Shown here: positions 22,801 through 35,071 of the stretch, piece after piece
How the letters are laid out: each line of letters starts with the position of its first letter
Position numbering within the stretch: position 1 is the stretch's first letter
NCBI GenBank assembly: GCA_963920765.1
Contig: OY987251.1
Coordinates: 15,131,219-15,195,218, forward strand
Direction: 5' to 3'
Source: Ulota crispa
Taxonomy: Eukaryota; Streptophyta; Bryopsida; Orthotrichales; Orthotrichaceae
Length of the DNA: 64,000 nt
Position numbers and translations under genes: made by a program
Notes under the pieces: generated by a model
Database searches by the model: none
What the model was told of the DNA's origin: nothing
The model's input: only the letters and a program-made list of their open reading frames with translations

Positions 22801-24568
22801 CTCGAGATCTTTCCAATCGGAGTTCACAGCCTGGTAATCCTCGCCCTTACTCTCCCTGAGTGAAGCACTCTACGTCCACTCAGAAACAACAAAAGGTCTC
22901 AGCATTCGAGCCCATGCAACGCTCACTCGCCACTCTCAACTCACCCTTCAGAAATGGCAGTCTTTCCCACTCCAGGTTCCCCGATCAGGACTGGATTGTT
23001 CTTCGTTCTCCGTGACAAAATCTGTATGCACCGTCGAATCTCGTCGTCTCGCCCGATCACGGGGTCCAGTTTCCCCTGCCTCGCCATCTCCGTCAGGTCC
23101 TTCCCATACTTCTCCAAAGCTTCGTACTTGCCCTCCGGGTCTGTATTCGACCACGCACTCCAGCAACCAAGGTTAGATGCCACTGAACGACTGAACGACT
23201 GTTCCTGTGCCAGATGATCGCTGTCAATGGAAACTACAGTACTCTACCAAGACTTTGCCAGGCCTTGCAACCTACTGGAGCACAGAACTCACACCCCGGG
23301 TGCTCGCGCTCGCCTCGGCAACTCACAAGTTTCTAAGCCCTTTCACATTTTTACAAGCCTTGGACGTCATTGTTTCGCAGCGGACTCAGAATCGCAACAC
23401 AAACGTGCTGCCAGACCAGATGAAGTTCTCACCTTGGTCGGTTACCCTCTGGGAACCGCGAACGGACTGGATTGCAGCGTTCAGGGCCTTGGCGCTCAGC
23501 TGGAAGTCCTTGAACAGTTGCTGCCCGAAACGCTTGTCCTGCGCGTATGCCAACACCAAATGCTCCACCGACACGAACGAATCCCCGTACTCCTTCTTGT
23601 GCCCTCGTGCCTTGTCGATCAACCCCTCCAGATCCCGCCCCAGCATCGACCCGCTCGTGTCACCCATTACCTGCCTCACCCAACACCGCACTGCCATCAC
23701 TCAATTGCCCTTCTCCCCGGTTTCCATACGCTAAACACCACGCCCTCCCTCTCCCCCATGCGACACCACCATGGCCGAATGCCGAGCCAAGTGCGTACCT
23801 TCGGTTGACGCTGCACGAAGCGCTCCGTCGCTTGCAACAGCGAAGTGTTGTCCACTCCCGCCTTCGCAAAAATTCGGCGAGCCAGCCCGTTGCGCTGCTC
23901 CAGCAACGCCTTCATCAGATGCTCCGTCTCCACGATCTGTTGCTTGCTTTCTTTCGCCACATCGGGAGAGGCCACTATTGCCTGCCAGGCCATCTCCGTA
24001 AACTCCCCCTGATTGATCTGCGCAGCCACCATCCATTTTTATTAGAAACTCGTTCTCAACCGGGAAATGACTGCCCCGTCGGAGGTTTTCTCACCACTGC
24101 TACGTCTTCCATCGCAGACACCACTCAAGAATGAGTACTCTTCTCGACAAAGATTCCACAGCTACGACAAAGCCCTAATTCTTTCGTCAAAGATTCCAGA
24201 ACAGCCCTACGACCAGTTGCTATATAACGTACCCTGCCATCTCGAGCTTCAGCCGATGCAACCGTGCGATAGGGTCGCTTCGGTTTCGCCAATTCCTTCC
24301 TTCTGACCAAGCGATCCGCACGCAGACCCGTAAAACTTCCCCAGGGACCTCTGTTGGCTAAGCCAACGGACCCAACCACAGAAATCGCAGGCGCAATTCC
24401 TCTCACAGCTGCCAGAGGCGCCACCTGCCTCGCGGACCTCCATCGCTGGAACTGCAACCTAGGCGCAACAGAAACTACAGCCGGCGACCTCGCAGCAATT
24501 GAGGGCAAACCCTTCGAGATGACGCTCTGCACCGCTACACGCTGGAGTGGCAGCGTCGCAATCGCCAT
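19877..24568 (-). CDS. CLPB: Chloroplast-type ClpB AAA+ disaggregase, copy 1
   Basis: Ten exons on the minus strand, all phases consistent: 24233-24568, 23799-24017, 23433-23670, 22945-23140, 22663-22717, 22391-22541, 21957-22265, 21564-21829, 20400-21329 and 19877-20218. The product has 1013 residues. About the first 110, rich in Arg, Ala and Ser with almost no acidic residues at the start, look like a plastid transit peptide. Then come the Clp N-domain, NBD1 (Walker A GEPGVGKT 318-325; Walker B LFIDE 387-391; arginine finger ALERRF), the coiled-coil M-domain (exon 8 into 9), and NBD2 (Walker A GPTGVGKT 721-728; Walker B LFDE 791-794; pore GYVG; sensor-2 GAR 935-937). Every catalytic residue I can check is present. 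It would thread aggregated proteins with Hsp70 in the plastid stroma. The start is the ATG at 24568; an in-frame ATG 36 bases upstream is less like the family. The tract 20003-22493 is shared with copy 2. Confidence 0.95.
20003..22493 (-). repeat. 2.49-kb tract identical to 54009-56499 in ClpB copy 2
   Basis: From within exon 10 to within exon 6, four introns included, this tract shows no difference from copy 2. The offset is a constant 34006 bp, and the conceptual translations in several frames of both strands are the same. The first differences seen are at 20001-20002 (AC versus GT) and 22494 (G versus T). Beyond these points exons differ at many sites and introns differ in length. This pattern is expected from gene conversion. 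Confidence 0.9.
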
Positions 24569-24863
24569 GGTCGTAACCCAACAAATTCTTACTGTAAAGC
24601 CCAAAACCTGTTACAATTTTCAAACCCCAATTCAATTTTGATGTCCTAGGATTCACCCCGCCACTCCTTATTCCACCTGGCTTGGAACGAACAATGCGAA
24701 AGGTCCAGGATCAAATTGAAGTCGGTACGCCACGGAACAAAACAGGGCAATAGGAGCAAAGGTCAAGCTCAATGCGTACTAAGGACACGAATTCGAAAAT
24801 ACTATACAAGCAGAAAGGCCTCGATACTTGAATGGAATGAGAGGAGGGACGACCTATCTGTGC

Positions 24864-25008
24864 TATATACAAACATGGGTTTTTGCGGTGAAGGAGGAAA
24901 GCGGTGGGGCAGGGGGAGCAAAGAATGCAGGGGGATTGGAGCGATGGTGCACTGGGTGTTCTGGAAGAGTGTCGAAGAAGAGCGGCCAGGCTCTAGAATA
25001 ATCTAGAA
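24864..25008 (-). promoter_or_regulatory. Putative heat-inducible promoter of ClpB copy 1
   Basis: Read on the minus strand, a TATA-like GTATATAG lies at 24863-24870, about 295 bp upstream of the ATG. About 90-140 bp further upstream are heat-shock-element-like arrays of alternating TTC/GAA modules: TTCTGGAA at 24959-24966 followed by TCGAAGAAG, and CTAGAATAATCTAGAAG at 24992-25008. ClpB genes are classically heat-induced in plants. The modules are imperfect, so this is a prediction. Confidence 0.45.
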
Positions 25009-25009
25009 G

Positions 25010-26825
25010 AAAGCAGCAGCGGTGGTGATGGAGAACTGAACTTGCACTTTTACAAGTGGATCAGCACAAAGTGCACGCCCCGGTGACGGAGACATGGCCG
25101 AGGATCATATTCGCGAGAGCATGAGCTAACAGAATTGTCGTGTGTCGTGGGGGGCTGGATCGATACCAAGTGGGGCCTTGAGCTGCCTCGTAGGTTGTGA
25201 AGAACCACCCTGAGAACATTCTCCGGTGGACTGTAAGATAGACCCCAAACCCCAGCGCTGTTCTCATTTGCATGGAAGTGTAAATTTATTAGTCATACCT
25301 TCTCTGACAAATGAAACTTCTGTGAAGTACAAGAAATTGTGGAGTGGAAATAGGAGCAAATGGGAGCACGAAGTTATTCCATGAAGAAGGTGGATGTGGA
25401 GAATAGAGAATGGGTTTCCCTAAAAAATGGTGATGCGGTAAGAAAGTAAGTTGCATTCACACACTCAATCAAGGTCTTCAATCAACCTTTAAATTTTTTT
25501 TTTATCTAGTCGTGCAACAGGCACCCAACAATGCTAGTAGGTAAGGAATAATTGGACAAAAATGGACAAAATCAACAACAAGCATACATTCATCCATAAA
25601 ATACACTAATAATAGCATCTTTCATTCATATTCTAGCAAGTTTGGTGTACGCTCGGGCAAGCACATGGTAAATTCATCCCATTTCTCACCCAAAAATTCT
25701 AGTGTTGTGGTCATCACTTGTCAAATACAAATTTGGGTAAGATTTTGGCAAAATTTTGTCAGGAATTTAAACACTATCTCCAACTACAAGGAGAGTGAAA
25801 GCAAGAAGAATAAGGCAAAATAGAGAAACACATGAATAAAACTTCACATACTAAATCTTCTTCACGTCCATTCTTCTCTTTTGGAGGTGAAAAGAATAAC
25901 TTCTCAATATTAATATTCTCAATGTTAATAAAAATTGGCCCTCCGCAAATCAAGGAGAGAGTGCCACAATCTTGTTCTTTGAAGATTGAAAATGGGGTGA
26001 ACGTGTGACTACCCTAATGCTTTGAACCCATTGGGTGTTTCAAACATTGGGTAAAATGAAAATACTTATAAGGCATTTTGTAAGAAAAAATAGAGTTCAG
26101 TCAAGCAAATTTGTGTCGTCTCTTGAGTAAACCAAAAGGATTTCCACACTTGGCGAGGTGCATGGAAGTGCAAGAATACGCTCTCTTGCAATGGATATGA
26201 AGTTAAAAGAAAAGAAGCCAACCTTGAAATCATCATGAAGGGAGGATACTTTTTGCAAGAAGCACAAAGAAAAACAAATTTCACTAAGGAATCTTTCAAG
26301 CTCTAACACCCTCTAGAGCTTGGAGGAAAAAGAATCTTCTCCAAGCAATTTTGCAAGGAAAAGTCTAAGGTTTTTCCAAGAGAATACACAACATTTTCCA
26401 CTAAGTTTGCATTTTTTTCACAAGAAGATTCAAAATTGTTTCTGCAAAATGTAAGGTGCAAAAAACTCCACCAAAGTTGGCTTGCATGAGAATTCAAAGG
26501 AAGAGATACGGAACCGCCGGTTCAATATTAAAATGCTACCTTTGAAACCATTGTTGAATTCTTCTCCTACAAAAATGAACAAACTATACTTTGCTTGAAA
26601 AAATTTAGATTTTGCTCAGAACCTAGCAAAGGTATAAAACTCCTATCATTAGCAAAGGCTAAATTTGCAAAAATCATTGTGGAATTCAATTAATTGCTCA
26701 TAAACTTGCAAGGTTGTTTTTTTGTTGTGTGAACATAAACTTAGTCATTGTTCAATATTTTTTAACTTTGGTGACACCACGGAACCTAAGGATGATATGG
26801 GTAGGGAGGCAAAATACTATAAGAA
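25010..26825. other. AT-rich intergenic DNA
   Basis: Small frames on the minus strand (25061-25273, 26066-26299, 26303-26497) have no recognisable domain. I see no transposon ends. Confidence 0.4.
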
Positions 26826-26859
26826 CTACAATAGGAGTGATATCATGACATCAAGGAAG

Positions 26860-26990
26860 CAGTGTCAATATAGTCATTTTTTTTCAATTAGGTCACCTTG
26901 ATTTGGACATTTTTCTATTAATTTGGACTGTAATTGTCAAAAATTTGTCTATTCAAACATTTTAGTCAATTTGGGCAATGTTTTCTTGTA
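26860..26990. mobile_element. Relic related to the CACTA MITE family
   Basis: The segment contains GGTCACCTTGATTTGGACAT and ends TGTTTTCTTGTAG, close to the right end of the elements at 6987 and 8200. The left end cannot be placed. Confidence 0.35.
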
Positions 26991-26999
26991 GAAACCATA

Positions 27000-28469
27000 A
27001 CATCTCGCATAACATGCACACTCACCCTGGAGTATCTGCCTCTAGCATGTATCCCCCCCATCTTTGGTACAATGGATGAACAACTATATATAGTTGTTTG
27101 CAAGAAACACTTGTACTATTTTTTGTCCCCTTCACGTCTTGTAGGTGCTTTTTGGCCCGTAACTTTTGCTCAGAAAGTTTTTTGAGCTGAAATTTCAAAG
27201 GAAGGTACATGTCACAGTTATAGACCTTGAGTAATTTTTGCGGTTTTTTAAAAATTATTTAACTATTTTTAAATAACCCCCAAATAGGTGCCTACCTTGG
27301 CCATTTTGGGGGTTTTTAGTACTTTCTTGGGTTCAAAAATGCAAATCTCATGCCACAAATTATGGAAGTTGTTCATCATAGAGCATTACATGGACATATA
27401 GAAGGGTATTAGGAAATTATGAGTTCTATGCCTTCCACATGCTCTCAAAGTGGGCATCCTTTGGTCAATGATTGGAGAAAGAAAATATACTTCCCCAAAA
27501 AAGCAATTCCATCAATAAAAGTGTCTTGAATAGAGCAAAAATGTCCATTTGTTTTTTAGAATGTTTTACTATTTCCTATAAGAAAAAGGAAATTGTCTTT
27601 TTGTGAGTAATTTTTGTCCCTCTATTTTTGTGCATAACTTTTAGAATAAATTTTTTCTAGGTCTGAATTTTCATGAGTATGCTATTTTAAGTGGTTTATA
27701 AATTATTAATATATTATTTTACTTAAAATTTATTATTTCAAAAGCTCATAGTACTACCTAGTACTACCAATTTAAGGGTGTTTGAGACAAAAATGTGAAG
27801 TGTTTCTTGCAACTACCCTATGGATGAAACACTTTAAAACAAAACCCTGTTTTAGATGAAAATGTGAAGATTGAGTGTATTTCATGTATGAAATTGAAAC
27901 AGATTTGTGAAAAACATAGAAAAATTGATGTAAAGTAGTTGCATAACAAACTAAAAGATCAATTTTAAAAGAAGAAAGTCACAAATAATGACATTGGCTA
28001 AATTTGTCAGCTACAAGATTCTATTAATAATTTGCATTCTTTTACACCAAAAAAATTTCTATGTTAGGATTGTTATTTCTTAATCTCTTGTTGCTTTATA
28101 TATCGGCTTTTCCACCTTTTCTTATTGTTGCAATTTTATGAGAATACTAGATCAATTGTAGTGTCCTCCCATCAATAAAAATTTCTCCAAAGCCTTACCA
28201 TATTCCCTTGTTTAAGTTGATTGTTAATAGATGTTAAATTATACAGCAAAACCACTTCTCTTTTCTCAATACACGTCAAAATTCAATTCCTTTTATCCTT
28301 CTTTTACAATTTTTACTACAAGTTGTTAGTTTCAACCTGTTAGTTTCAAGTTTAGTAAGAAATTGGTTGCTGAGGAAGAAATCTAAGTTGAGATATATTC
28401 TGTAGTACATCTTTATCTTATATGTAATGTTATTCCCAAAAACAAGGAAGGCCAACTTAAAAAACCTAC
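27000..28469. other. AT-rich intergenic DNA
   Basis: No gene is supported. The 150-codon minus-strand frame at 28276-28728 is Lys/Ile/Phe/Tyr-rich, as expected of AT-rich noise, and runs into a putative transposon end. Confidence 0.45.
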
Positions 28470-28473
28470 TTAA

Positions 28474-29026
28474 CCTTTTATGGACCAAGAGATACTTTAG
28501 ATCCTTACCAATGTGAAGAAAGCTCATAAAGTGCAATTTAGAAGAATAATTAAATGATGACTTTGACCCATAGATCTTATCCATGTGGTTGGATACATCA
28601 TCCCACTCATCAAACATATAAGTAACTAAGAAATAATTCAAATCTCCTAAAAGTGAGGAGGGAATGAAAATCAATAATTTGCACACAAAAATTATGTATT
28701 TGTAAGTTATTATGCTTAAGATTTGCATTGTGATTTTAAAAACATTTTAGTATTGTTATTTTAGAAAACAATTTTGAAGGATCATTGTTTAGATGTAAAG
28801 TTGGTTTTCAAGGTGAATTAATGTAAGTTCTTTTTTAAGGTGAAACAAACTCGTGCTTTATTGAGCTCTAAAATAATCATACAATCTATATGGTACGAAC
28901 ACCGACACTCATACAAAATTTGAACAACATGGGGGTGGATGAAAATACCAATTTGAGTAAGAGGGCACTCCTTTACAATTTACATTCATCAATTATTCAA
29001 ACTCTGCACACTTGGTATGGAAGGGG
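28474..29026. mobile_element. Possible decayed TTAA element (L)
   Basis: TTAA at 28470-28473 precedes CCTTTTATGGACCAAGAG. On the right, CTTGGTATGGAAGGGG is followed by TTAG (29027-29030). The ends match at about 10 of 16 positions. This is weaker than the other members and could be chance. Confidence 0.35.
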
Positions 29027-29030
29027 TTAG

Positions 29031-29683
29031 ACAAGTAGAAATGTTTGCATTAGACCGCAAAATGTGCTGATGCACATGCTCGTTCTTCTCAATTGACTTG
29101 TGAACCATCCACCTGGAGAGCTGTCCGCATATAATATCATCAAGGAAGAAACAACCCATTCCATGATCTGATGAGAACTCCTCGAACTCTTCATAGAAAT
29201 TGAGTTAAAAATTGGGCTATGACTAATCATTGCAATGCCTAACTAGTGTAACTGGAATGACGTTGATTACTAGTTGGGCTTCATTGCAATTCGTACCTTC
29301 CAATCTAATAATTGAATATATGTGCGTCAGTGAGTTTTGACCATTTACAAGAATGACTAGTCATATGGCCGTTAGTTCTGGACTGCTCTAAGGAAAGATG
29401 TTGTAAGCTTATTTGTTCAATTAAAACTTAAGATAACTTAGTAACCATTAGGTTCATCTTTCACAAGAAGTCGTACATTATCAAAATTAATGAAGAACCA
29501 ACACAAAACAAGCAAAAAGTGACAATTTTGTAGGACCATAACAACATTGTACTTTACAAAGTCCCATGTTACATGATTGGTTCCACCAAAGAGGAAACTC
29601 TGCTTGAATAAAACCTATTTACACAACCCTTGCTCATTCCAATTCTTACTTCAACACCAATCTCCCCCGATCACATTCTTGGC
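29031..29683. other. Intergenic DNA
   Basis: A 67-codon minus-strand frame (29027-29230) has no recognisable domain. Nothing else is seen. Confidence 0.4.
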
Positions 29684-29690
29684 TATAAAA
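29684..29690 (+). promoter_or_regulatory. TATA box of the small secreted-peptide candidate
   Basis: TATAAAA sits 80 bp upstream of the ATG at 29770, and a CCAAT lies at about 29658. This spacing is ideal for a plant core promoter and is one of the few such arrangements in this desert. Confidence 0.45.
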
Positions 29691-29769
29691 AGCTTGCCGT
29701 AGAAGAGAATCTCAGATTCCAAGTGTTTTGCTTTCATATGTGACGAGCCATAGCCACAGCACAACGCTC

Positions 29770-30180
29770 ATGGACCAACGCTCACGGACCAATGCAAGTT
29801 TACTGGCAGCCATGTCAGTTGCTCTTGCAACTTTCTGTCTTCTCCTCTCTACACAAACACAAGAGAAAGGGTTCACGCATTGTTAGTATCTCCCATTCTT
29901 CCTGAGGAATGCAAACATGCTTGTGGAGCATACCATTATAGAAAACCGACAATGTGCATCCCGAGCTGGACTGATGAAAAAAAAACTCGTAACTAGGTAA
30001 AAGCAACAAATTGGAACAAAATAACAATGTGCATTGGTGGTTAGGCAATTAGTTATTATAAGTAAAATAGGACAATGGCATGAGTGATAGTTTATACCCG
30101 TAGTGGCAGCCTTCATGTTCTTAATGCTTTCAGCAGCGGCAACTTGTTTAACAGGGTGCGATGGATGTTGCAAGAGATAA
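29770..30180 (+). CDS. Candidate two-exon small secreted Cys-rich peptide
   Basis: Exon 1 (29770-29881) encodes a classic signal peptide: a basic start, MDQRSRTNASLLAAM, then the hydrophobic core SVALATFCLLLSTQ. Unspliced, it stops after 38 codons. Splicing from GTTAGT at 29882 to the strong acceptor TTAATGCTTTCAG (ending 30133) keeps the frame and adds SAATCLTGCDGCCKR before TAA, for 52 residues in total. The spacing C-x3-C-x2-CC equals the core of the Snakin/GASA family, although the usual 12 cysteines are not there. The intron contains an unjoined frame with EECKHACGAYHYRKPTMC, which could be part of the same decayed gene. Alternatively this is chance: a 160-codon frame lies on the opposite strand. 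I recognise no definite family. Confidence 0.3.
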
Positions 30181-30365
30181 AACTTAAGCAAAACGTTGGC
30201 ATGGGGGTGTGTCATCTTCTCCGACAAATTGGCGCTTGCAATGCTAAACTTTTGACTAGTATTTGCCCGCATGTTTGCAAATTTCATGGTAGGGCCGACC
30301 TTACAATTAGCGACAACACTTGCAATATTGTGCTTGTGCATAGTTATTGTCTTGGTCTTTGCCAT
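29883..30365 (-). CDS. Unrecognised 160-codon ORF, antisense to the peptide candidate
   Basis: An ATG-started frame (MAKTKTITMHKHNIASVV) runs through a compositionally coding-like first half to 30109. There a good donor (ACGG followed by GTATAA) suggests that an exon ends, and an acceptor (TTTACCTAG) occurs near 29999. I recognise no domain. It overlaps the plus-strand peptide candidate, so at most one of the two is likely real. Confidence 0.25.
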   Translation of the reverse strand: MAKTKTITMHKHNIASVVANCKVGPTMKFANMRANTSQKFSIASANLSEKMTHPHANVLLKFYLLQHPSHPVKQVAAAESIKNMKAATTGINYHSCHCPILLIITNCLTTNAHCYFVPICCFYLVTSFFFISPARDAHCRFSIMVCSTSMFAFLRKNGRY

Positions 30366-30389
30366 TTCTCACGACAAAAGTATGCTTAA

Positions 30390-31513
30390 TGATTCTTGAA
30401 AGAACACGTAGTAATACCAAAAATCATCAGGTCGGAGTTATAGCACATGGTCTCTAACCATGCAAGATTGTACTACCAAGACCACAACAACCGAGGCTGC
30501 TCTCTGAAAGAACAATTTCAATTAAACAACATAAGAGGCCATGAGACAAGTAAGCTAGAAGGAAAACCATATATGTTCATGACCATACAATATAAAAACA
30601 ACTACTCAGCAACGTCTAATACTACTACAAAAGGACTCCATGATTCCACACTCGACAAGTTGAAGGAGCAATCGATCATGAAATAATTCAGTTTTCACAA
30701 AGCAATAACTGGAGAGTAGAACGTTACATAAACACTCAATTAAAAGGGTCATGTCCACACACAACAACGCTATAAGTTGGAAAAGAGTTAAACATGGGTA
30801 CCTTACAAAATGCAAAAACGGAGCTCAATAGAAAGCGTGGGTGACAGAATGTCAACAATAGAACATGAGTAGCTATAGAAAATGCAAATGAAAAAGAGCC
30901 AATTAGGTAGCAAATCAAGGAGACAAAATTGCTTTCCTTGATCTTTGTGAAGGCCTTAAGAATGCATCTGCGCGGCAAAGTACGACGACTGTGCTATGAC
31001 AAGTGTCCTCTCATCATTGGTTTATGAACTCAAGAGCCAGGGCCTATCAGTTGACATCAACTAGCTTACCTCCAGGTGGCAGTACATATGGACGCGTGGC
31101 GTGATAAAATGATCTTAGGGCTTCAATGACAAAATATCCGATGGAGGCACGTGGCTAGTCCATTACTCATTAATATGAGCTAGGAAGTGACAGAGTCTTG
31201 TCAGCTATTCAATGCTGCTGGTGAATGAGGGCCACTTTATACTACACTGATCATTACATTTAGGTTGCCCCCATACTAATTCCTTGAAATTTTATATTGT
31301 ATAAATCCTTACAAGTACTCCAATAATTTTCATTAATAATTACTACAATAGACAATTTTTAAAGGGTCCAACAACACGAAAGAAGCTGCAGACGTACAAA
31401 CTAGTGGTGTATAGGCTGTAAACCATGTGAAATCCTAATGTTGAGATAGTTGCATGTACCTCCTAGTGATCAAATAATGAGTCATGAGGTTCTAGGGTAA
31501 GGCAACCTCATTG
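30390..31513. other. Intergenic DNA
   Basis: Moderately AT-rich with small unrecognised frames of 69-80 codons at 30447-30686, 30606-30815 and 30736-30978. No gene can be supported. Confidence 0.4.
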
Positions 31514-31517
31514 TTAA

Positions 31518-31757
31518 CCCCTGAGGACCCCAAGACCTCAAATGGGGCGCTCAAAATTGAAAAAGTTCTTATTTGACTTGTTATAATCTTTTTATTGGTA
31601 CGGTCAAACCATTTGTCCTTTTCCTTATACTTTGGAGCTTGTCTCACCTACCATTCAATATGGTTAGATTTTGTGGATCTTGTTTGTGATAACAATTTGG
31701 TTGGATTGAGTGTGAGTGGGTCCAGATTTTGATGAATATGGATTGGGCGCTCAAGGG
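31518..31757. mobile_element. Short TTAA-flanked element (B, 240 bp)
   Basis: TTAA at 31514-31517 and 31758-31761. The left end is CCCCTGAGGACCCCAAG; the right end reverse complements to CCCTTGAGCGCCCAATCC. The inverted repeat is about 14 bp with a few mismatches. There is no coding capacity. Confidence 0.65.
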
Positions 31758-31878
31758 TTAAGGCATTCTAAATGCCATATTTAGTGTAGGAATTAAGGCC
31801 ATGAAAACTTGGGATCATTTTATCCAATATTTTAGCCCAAACGGCCTCAAGAACAGTCCCAAGCAAGGCTTTTTTTTT

Positions 31879-32040
31879 GGCAATTAAAGGCCCAATTGCT
31901 ACAAAAAAAAGGGTGAGCTTCAAGCCTATAGAAAAGAAGGGGGGATATTTTTCAAAAAATCCCAAATTGCAATAAAGAAAATTGCATTGCAACCTGAACT
32001 TTCATAAAATTCTTATTAAATTGAGAATTGATGCCATCAC
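31879..32040. repeat. Dispersed repeat R2, copy 1
   Basis: Matches 47007-47166 in inverse orientation: AATTAAAGGCCCAATTGC, GTGAGCTTCAAGCCT and AATTGATGCC recur as their complements in the same order. The identity of the parent element is unknown. Confidence 0.7.
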
Positions 32041-32044
32041 ACTA

Positions 32045-34220
32045 TGATGAGACAAATCCAAAAGCATTATCAAAAAAGTTGATTGTGTCAATTTCTCCTT
32101 AATTTCATTATTAATAACCATAATGCTGCAAAAGTCCATGCATAGGGGCTACCTTCAACTCCAACCAAAAACAAGGATGGAGCTAGCAAGCTACAAACCA
32201 TTTTCAAAGATTGCCACATAACCATTGGTCAAAAAATAAATAAATAAACCCTAGCCCCAAGTGTTCATTATAAATTGAGTATAATGGGAATTTACTCTCT
32301 TTTGTGTAAAGGCTTTTAAACCAAAACATTTGGGGTCATTAGATCAAACTTTGGGAATTTTAAAAGAAAAGGATAACAAAAGGGACCAAGGAGAGCTGTT
32401 GATACTTTTGTTCCATCCTACATTGTTGAGTATTTCAAAATAATGTTTTTTTAAATTCAAATAGTTGTATTTTGGTAAAATTTAACAATGGCTATGGAGT
32501 CAAGAATTGACTTCACATGTTTGGCTGACCCAATTTCTGAAATTGGGACCATATCAAATCTTGTTTTTAAAATATTAAAATATATTCTAAAAATTTAACC
32601 TTAGCTCTTAGTTTTAAGGCCTTGAGATCAATTCAAAATATTAACCAACAAACACCAACATTGGGAACGTTATTGGTTGAAAATCAAATTCTACTTGTAG
32701 TATAAAGCAGCTCTGAATTGGTACCTATTGGAGTGTAGCACACGTGGACAACATGCATAATTTTTGAGTATGATAGAGGCTTTTCAATTTTCTCAAAATT
32801 ATGTTACATGAAAAGGGTACAGGTTTATACTTATAAGTTTCAAATCCGCCAATAAGTTATTGAAGCTTTGGCACGGATCAATGTCTCACCCAAACACAAA
32901 ATTGGAACCACCACTCTTAGATTTTCATTCTAGTGTTCATAAGAAATTGAAACTTGATGTCTGGTAACATAACCAAGCATGTACCTAAAACCAAATTGAA
33001 ATAAATCGTTGAGATCTACTGAGCAATGTTTAGATTTCATCGAAAAATGTTCAAATTGAATTTGCATCTTGTTTTAAGAAAACACTCTATGTTGCTTTTG
33101 GCTCTTATTCTTCTTTTAGTTAATGCTCATTGTCATCCTCAAATTCCATATGAGTATAAAATTTATCATTATAAATTAGCATAACAAAATTCAACTTTAT
33201 TGACATGTAATCACACATATCAAAAAAAATTGGTTGGTCAGAGGGCACCCTCTTTTAGCATTTGAACATAGAGATGAATAGAATAATCTTTAACAATAGA
33301 ATCACCTATGTTATTTCTAATTTAGGACATCTTTGTTATAGTAAGAAAACTTGATCAACATCAAAGCTCTTGGGTTGAATATAAAAAGTAGATTACTTAT
33401 TTCTTTTACCCATGCAACTCATTATGATAACTTTTAAGTAACTTTCAAGTGGCCATAAGTGTCTTCTTGTTCAATAACAAAATGTAATTTAGTATTTGTA
33501 AAGAAAACTAGCTAAATGTTTTAGAAAATTTAATGCTAAAAAGAAATGCTAGCTCCACCATTAATTTGTATTAGAAGGGCAAAGAAAATTTAAAGTTGGA
33601 TCTAAGCATTGATCAAAGATGGTGAGGTTATTCTTGCACTAATGCAAATACTTTAACAACTCCATTTCTACAATTTTCCTAATTTTTGATTTTCCAAAGT
33701 TCAAAATATGGTTTTGGAAAGAATTGTTCTTTGTAAGTTTGTACTTATTTTTAATTGAGGTGATGCTCAAAGTGTATTTATTTTATTATTTTATTATTAT
33801 TTTATTTTAAACCCATTGAAGGACTTTGGTTAAAAAAGAACATGACAATTACTTGTGTGAAAAATGCACAATCTTTAATTTGTAAAAGACTTGCAAAAAA
33901 TGCCTTCAAGTTCTAAACAACAATTTTTTTTTAAAATGAACTTTATACCATGTAGATGGACAAAAATCAAATTTCCATATGCAAATGCAAGGGTTTATTT
34001 AAAACTGTTAATGACTACCCTACCCTAAGTGGGACTTTATCTTTATTTGACTTTTGGCTCAAATTGAAAAATCAATTGCAAAAAACAAGTGAAAGAGAAC
34101 AACAACACCAACTAGGAGCATTGTCAATAGAGCACTTTTAACACCTCACCAAATATATTGTTATTTTTTGATTGGTATAACATTGTAAAATGTGATTACT
34201 ACCATTGGAAGCATATACTA
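32045..34220. other. AT-rich intergenic DNA
   Basis: About 2.2 kb with no supported gene and no recognisable transposon ends. Confidence 0.5.
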
Positions 34221-34221
34221 C

Positions 34222-34515
34222 ACCAATTTAAATAAACAAAGCCATATATTGAATTGAAAATTGGGCAATAATAAAAATAAATCCCATCAAAAGCAAGCTA
34301 AAAGACAAACAATACAACAAACCATGTTTATAAAAGAAAACCCACTGTAAAAGCACACCAAACTTTCAAAAATTGGTGTGCTATTACCATGGATGTTTTT
34401 ATTTAGGCATGATTTGCTATAAATTTTTTGTCTTTTAGCTTACTTTCAATGGGCTTAAGTTTGATTATCCAAATTCCAATTCCATATATTGCAAAACTTA
34501 CTTATTTAAAGGGTT
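34222..34515. repeat. Imperfect hairpin (about 290 bp)
   Basis: The left arm contains ATTTAAATAAACAAAG, GAATTGAAAATTGGG and AAGCAAGCTAAAAGACAAA. These are mirrored on the right by TTTTGTCTTTTAGCTTACTT and CCAAATTCCAATTCC. The short loop holds its own stem, AGCACACCAA/TTGGTGTGCT. I found no target duplication. Confidence 0.6.
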
Positions 34516-34584
34516 TTTATATATGCTTTCAATGATAATAATTACAAGCTCTAATTCTACATCATGCAAAAATAGTCATATATT

Positions 34585-34989
34585 GGGGAAATTACAAATA
34601 GAAGCATGAAAACATAAAAGTATTACAAATAGGGGCACAATTTCAAAGTAATTTGAAATTTTTTTATTTTTTTTTGTTTGAACATTTGTTGATTTGGATA
34701 CATTACATTAAATGTTGGTTAACTTCCAAAAGCTTAAAGGCCTCTCCAAATCAAGCCTAAATAAATAAAAACTAGTAAAGAGGATGGCAATTTTTAGAGA
34801 GGCCTTTAAGTTTTTTGAAATTTAACTAAAATTTAATGTGATGTATTTAAATCAACTAATGTCCAAACAAAAAACAATTACAAAAATTTACAAATTATTT
34901 TGAAACTATGACCCTTTTTGTATCTATTTTGAAATAGTGCCACCATTTGTAATATTTTTTGTTTTCATGCCCCTATTTGTAACTTCCTC
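34585..34989. mobile_element. MULE-type foldback MITE (FB-G family), copy 1
   Basis: Long inverted-repeat element starting GGGGAAATTACAAATAG and ending with the mutated complement CTATTTGTAACTTCCTC. It is flanked by TCATATATT (34576-34584) and TAATATATT (34990-34998), a 9-bp duplication with one change. The copy at 40623-41046 has the same termini and arms. The 9-bp duplication and long arms point to Mutator-like elements; no transposase is present. Confidence 0.85.
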
Positions 34990-35071
34990 TAATATATTTG
35001 AAGAGTTTTTTAAAGCGCTAGATTGATGATTCCCTAACGCTAGCTCTTGGAAAGAGGCACTACTAAAGGTA

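Noticed and set aside
29815-30048. A TIFY-like string (LSVFYNGMLHKHVCIPQEEW) on the minus strand
   Set aside because: It resembles the TIFY motif only loosely. The required frame does not join the neighbouring ORF through a canonical splice, and no Jas motif follows it.
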